A stretch of DNA of 64,000 bases from assembly GCA_041890495.1 (NCBI GenBank), contig CP169086.1:4402001-4466000 (forward strand), given 5' to 3'. Below are positions 62,662 to 64,000 of this stretch, one piece after another (within the stretch, counting starts at the first letter, position 1; each line of letters begins with the position of its first letter). The notes below the pieces were generated by a model. It had not been told where the DNA came from. It saw only the letters and a program-made list of their open reading frames with translations, and did no database searches. Made by a program: the position numbers and the translations under genes. Origin of the DNA: Escherichia boydii (lineage in GTDB: Bacteria > Pseudomonadota > Gammaproteobacteria > Enterobacterales > Enterobacteriaceae).

Positions 62662-63474
62662 GTGGCTCACAACTTAAAACAACCGGGACTGGTTCTGGAG
62701 AATCTCTCTGCGGGCTATCAGAAAAAAATCATCGTTGATGATATCTCCCTTGCGATCCCACAGCAGAAAATGACGGTGCTGGTAGGGGCGAACGGCTGTG
62801 GGAAATCCACGCTGTTGAGCACTATCGCGCGGCTGCTGCAGCCGCTTGGGGGAACCGCGCTGCTGGACGGTAAAGCCATTCATGAGCAGCCCACCAAAGC
62901 GGTCGCCCGCCAGCTTGGCATTCTCCCGCAGTCTCCGCTGCTGCCGGAAGGGTTAACCGTCTTTGAGCTTGTCTCGCGCGGGCGTTTTCCCTGGCAAAAC
63001 TTTATGCGCCAGTGGAGCGACGAGGACGAGCGGGCGGTGGAAGAGGCCCTGCGGCTGACCGGCACGGCAGAGTTCGCCCATATGCCGGTGGAAAGTTTGT
63101 CCGGCGGCCAGCGTCAGCGCTGCTGGATCGCCATGGCGCTGGCGCAGCAAACGCCGTATATCCTGCTTGACGAGCCCACGACGTTTCTCGATCTCCGCTA
63201 TCAGGTGGAGATCCTGGAACTGCTGCACACCCTGACCCGCCAGCACGGGCGTACCGTGGTGGTGGTGCTGCACGATCTCAACTTCGCCGTGAACTACGGC
63301 GATTCGCTGGTCTTTTTACGCCAGGGGAAAGTTGAAGGCGTATTGCATGAGGGCGATGCCTGCACGCCGGAGCTGATCAAAGCGGTGTTTGAGGTGGACG
63401 TGCATATGTCCATAAACCCGTTGACCGGCAAGCCGTTCTTTATGCCTTTTCGGCAGGGCGCTGTTCAACCATGA
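62662..63474 (+). CDS. Iron-siderophore ABC transporter ATPase (FecE/FhuC family)
   Basis: This cytoplasmic ATPase powers siderophore import. It has Walker A GANGCGKSTLLSTI, Q-loop ILPQSPLLPEG, signature LSGGQRQRCWIAMALAQ, Walker B YILLDEPTTFLDL and the switch histidine VVVLHDLNF. The frame is open back to 62386, but that part is AT-rich and not family-like. I use the GTG at 62662 (MAHNLKQPGLVLENLSAGY), giving 270 residues as in FecE/FhuC, although its ribosome site is weak. The 280 bases before it hold the promoter region. Its stop overlaps the next start (ATGATG). Confidence 0.9.
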   Translation: MAHNLKQPGLVLENLSAGYQKKIIVDDISLAIPQQKMTVLVGANGCGKSTLLSTIARLLQPLGGTALLDGKAIHEQPTKAVARQLGILPQSPLLPEGLTVFELVSRGRFPWQNFMRQWSDEDERAVEEALRLTGTAEFAHMPVESLSGGQRQRCWIAMALAQQTPYILLDEPTTFLDLRYQVEILELLHTLTRQHGRTVVVVLHDLNFAVNYGDSLVFLRQGKVEGVLHEGDACTPELIKAVFEVDVHMSINPLTGKPFFMPFRQGAVQP

Positions 63475-64000
63475 TGCGCTCCTCTCTGGCCTTCCTGATT
63501 TTTACATTGCTGCTGGCGCTGGGCGCGATTGTGCATCTTGGCATCGGGGCGCGGTTTATTCCTCCGCGAACGGTGGTGGAGGCATTCTTCCATTTCGATC
63601 CGCGCAATTTCGACCATAACGTCATTATCAAATTAAGACTGCTGCGCCTCTGCGCCGCGATGGTGACGGGCGCCGCGCTCGGCGTGGCGGGCGTGCTGCT
63701 GCAGTCCGTGATCCGCAACCCGCTCGGCGAGCCGCATATTCTGGGACTCAACGCCGGGGCAGCGCTGGCGGTGGTGAGCGCCAGCGCGCTTGGGCTGTCT
63801 CTGCCGTTTGGTCGCCCGCTGATTGCCGCCGCCGGTGCCGCCGCGCTGTTTCTGCTGGTGCTGATGTTCTCCTCGTCCGGTCGCACCGGGCTCACGCCGA
63901 TGAAGATTACCCTGTGCGGCGTGGCGATGTCGGCGTTTGCCTCGTCGATTACCGCCGCGGTGTTAATCCTGGATGAACAGACGCTGCTCGCCCTGCGCAC
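63471..64000 (+). CDS. Iron-siderophore ABC transporter permease (FecCD family), 5' part
   Basis: The frame MMRSSLAFLIFTLLLALGAI..RLLRLCAAMVTGAALGVAGV runs open to the window edge (about 176 codons). The RLLRL..GAALGVAGVLLQ..NPLGEPHILGLNAGAALAVV pattern is the conserved start of FecCD/BtuC-type permeases, with several membrane helices. It overlaps the ATPase stop, so the genes are coupled. The rest, and any binding protein, lie beyond the window. Confidence 0.9.
   Translation, partial: MMRSSLAFLIFTLLLALGAIVHLGIGARFIPPRTVVEAFFHFDPRNFDHNVIIKLRLLRLCAAMVTGAALGVAGVLLQSVIRNPLGEPHILGLNAGAALAVVSASALGLSLPFGRPLIAAAGAAALFLLVLMFSSSGRTGLTPMKITLCGVAMSAFASSITAAVLILDEQTLLALR

Overview
The window reads as chromosome of a motile, urease-bearing enterobacterium, most likely the Enterobacter cloacae complex or a close relative. 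The order rpoD-dnaG-rpsU-tsaD ... plsY-folB-uppP-cca-ygiM-ygiF-glnE-hldE ... ribB-zupT-ygiD-ygiC-ygiB-tolC-nudF-yqiB-cpdA-yqiA-parE is the one known from E. coli. The lsr genes, the urease operon at the tsaD/plsY junction and the dominant GC-rich REP type point away from E. coli itself.

Layout: 1-2.6 kb is the 3' end of the AI-2 uptake operon (lsrD, lsrB, lsrF, lsrG). 2.8-5 kb is a small accessory cluster (DapA-like aldolase, B3/4 protein, XRE-cupin regulator). 5-11.7 kb holds patA, aer, a second chemoreceptor and the metal-responsive yqjI/yqjH pair. 11.7-12.9 kb is a J-domain-like coiled-coil gene. 13.2-25.16 kb is an integrated P4-type satellite in the tRNA-Ile2 gene ileX, bounded by a 45-bp repeat. 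It has a tyrosine integrase, an unknown AT-rich gene, a HTH regulator, an Icd/Ash-like gene with a built-in C4-type antisense RNA, small ORFs, an Alpha-like primase-helicase, a candidate origin (32-bp inverted repeat around CATTAC iterons), an Ogr/Delta activator, a possible Psu-like protein and, unusually, its own P2 gpN-type major capsid protein. 25.3-31.4 kb is mug and the rpoD-dnaG-rpsU operon with tsaD. 31.5-37 kb is ureDABCEJFG, and 37-38.6 kb an MFS transporter. 38.7-60 kb runs from plsY to parE. 60-64 kb is a TonB siderophore receptor divergent from a FecE/FecD-type iron ABC system that runs off the end.

Two things stand out. First, the satellite carries a capsid gene where classical P4 carries the size-redirecting Sid protein, and no terminase, portal or tail gene is visible. 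It may build its own shell and borrow the rest from a P2-like helper. Second, much of 26-60 kb encodes proteins that, as I remember the E. coli K-12 sequences, are identical or nearly identical to them (RpoD, DnaG, TsaD, PlsY, FolB, UppP, Cca, YgiM, most of GlnE, HldE, YgiD, YgiC, YgiB, TolC, NudF, CpdA, YqiA, ParE). They are interrupted by stretches that are clearly not E. coli-like (urease, the end of ygiF and start of glnE, the hldE-ubiK junction, the end of ribB and zupT). The repeat family switches with the genes. This looks like mosaic homologous recombination with an E. coli donor, or an assembly chimera. One junction falls on a cluster of frame lesions in ygiF. The E. coli comparison is from memory, not from an alignment.
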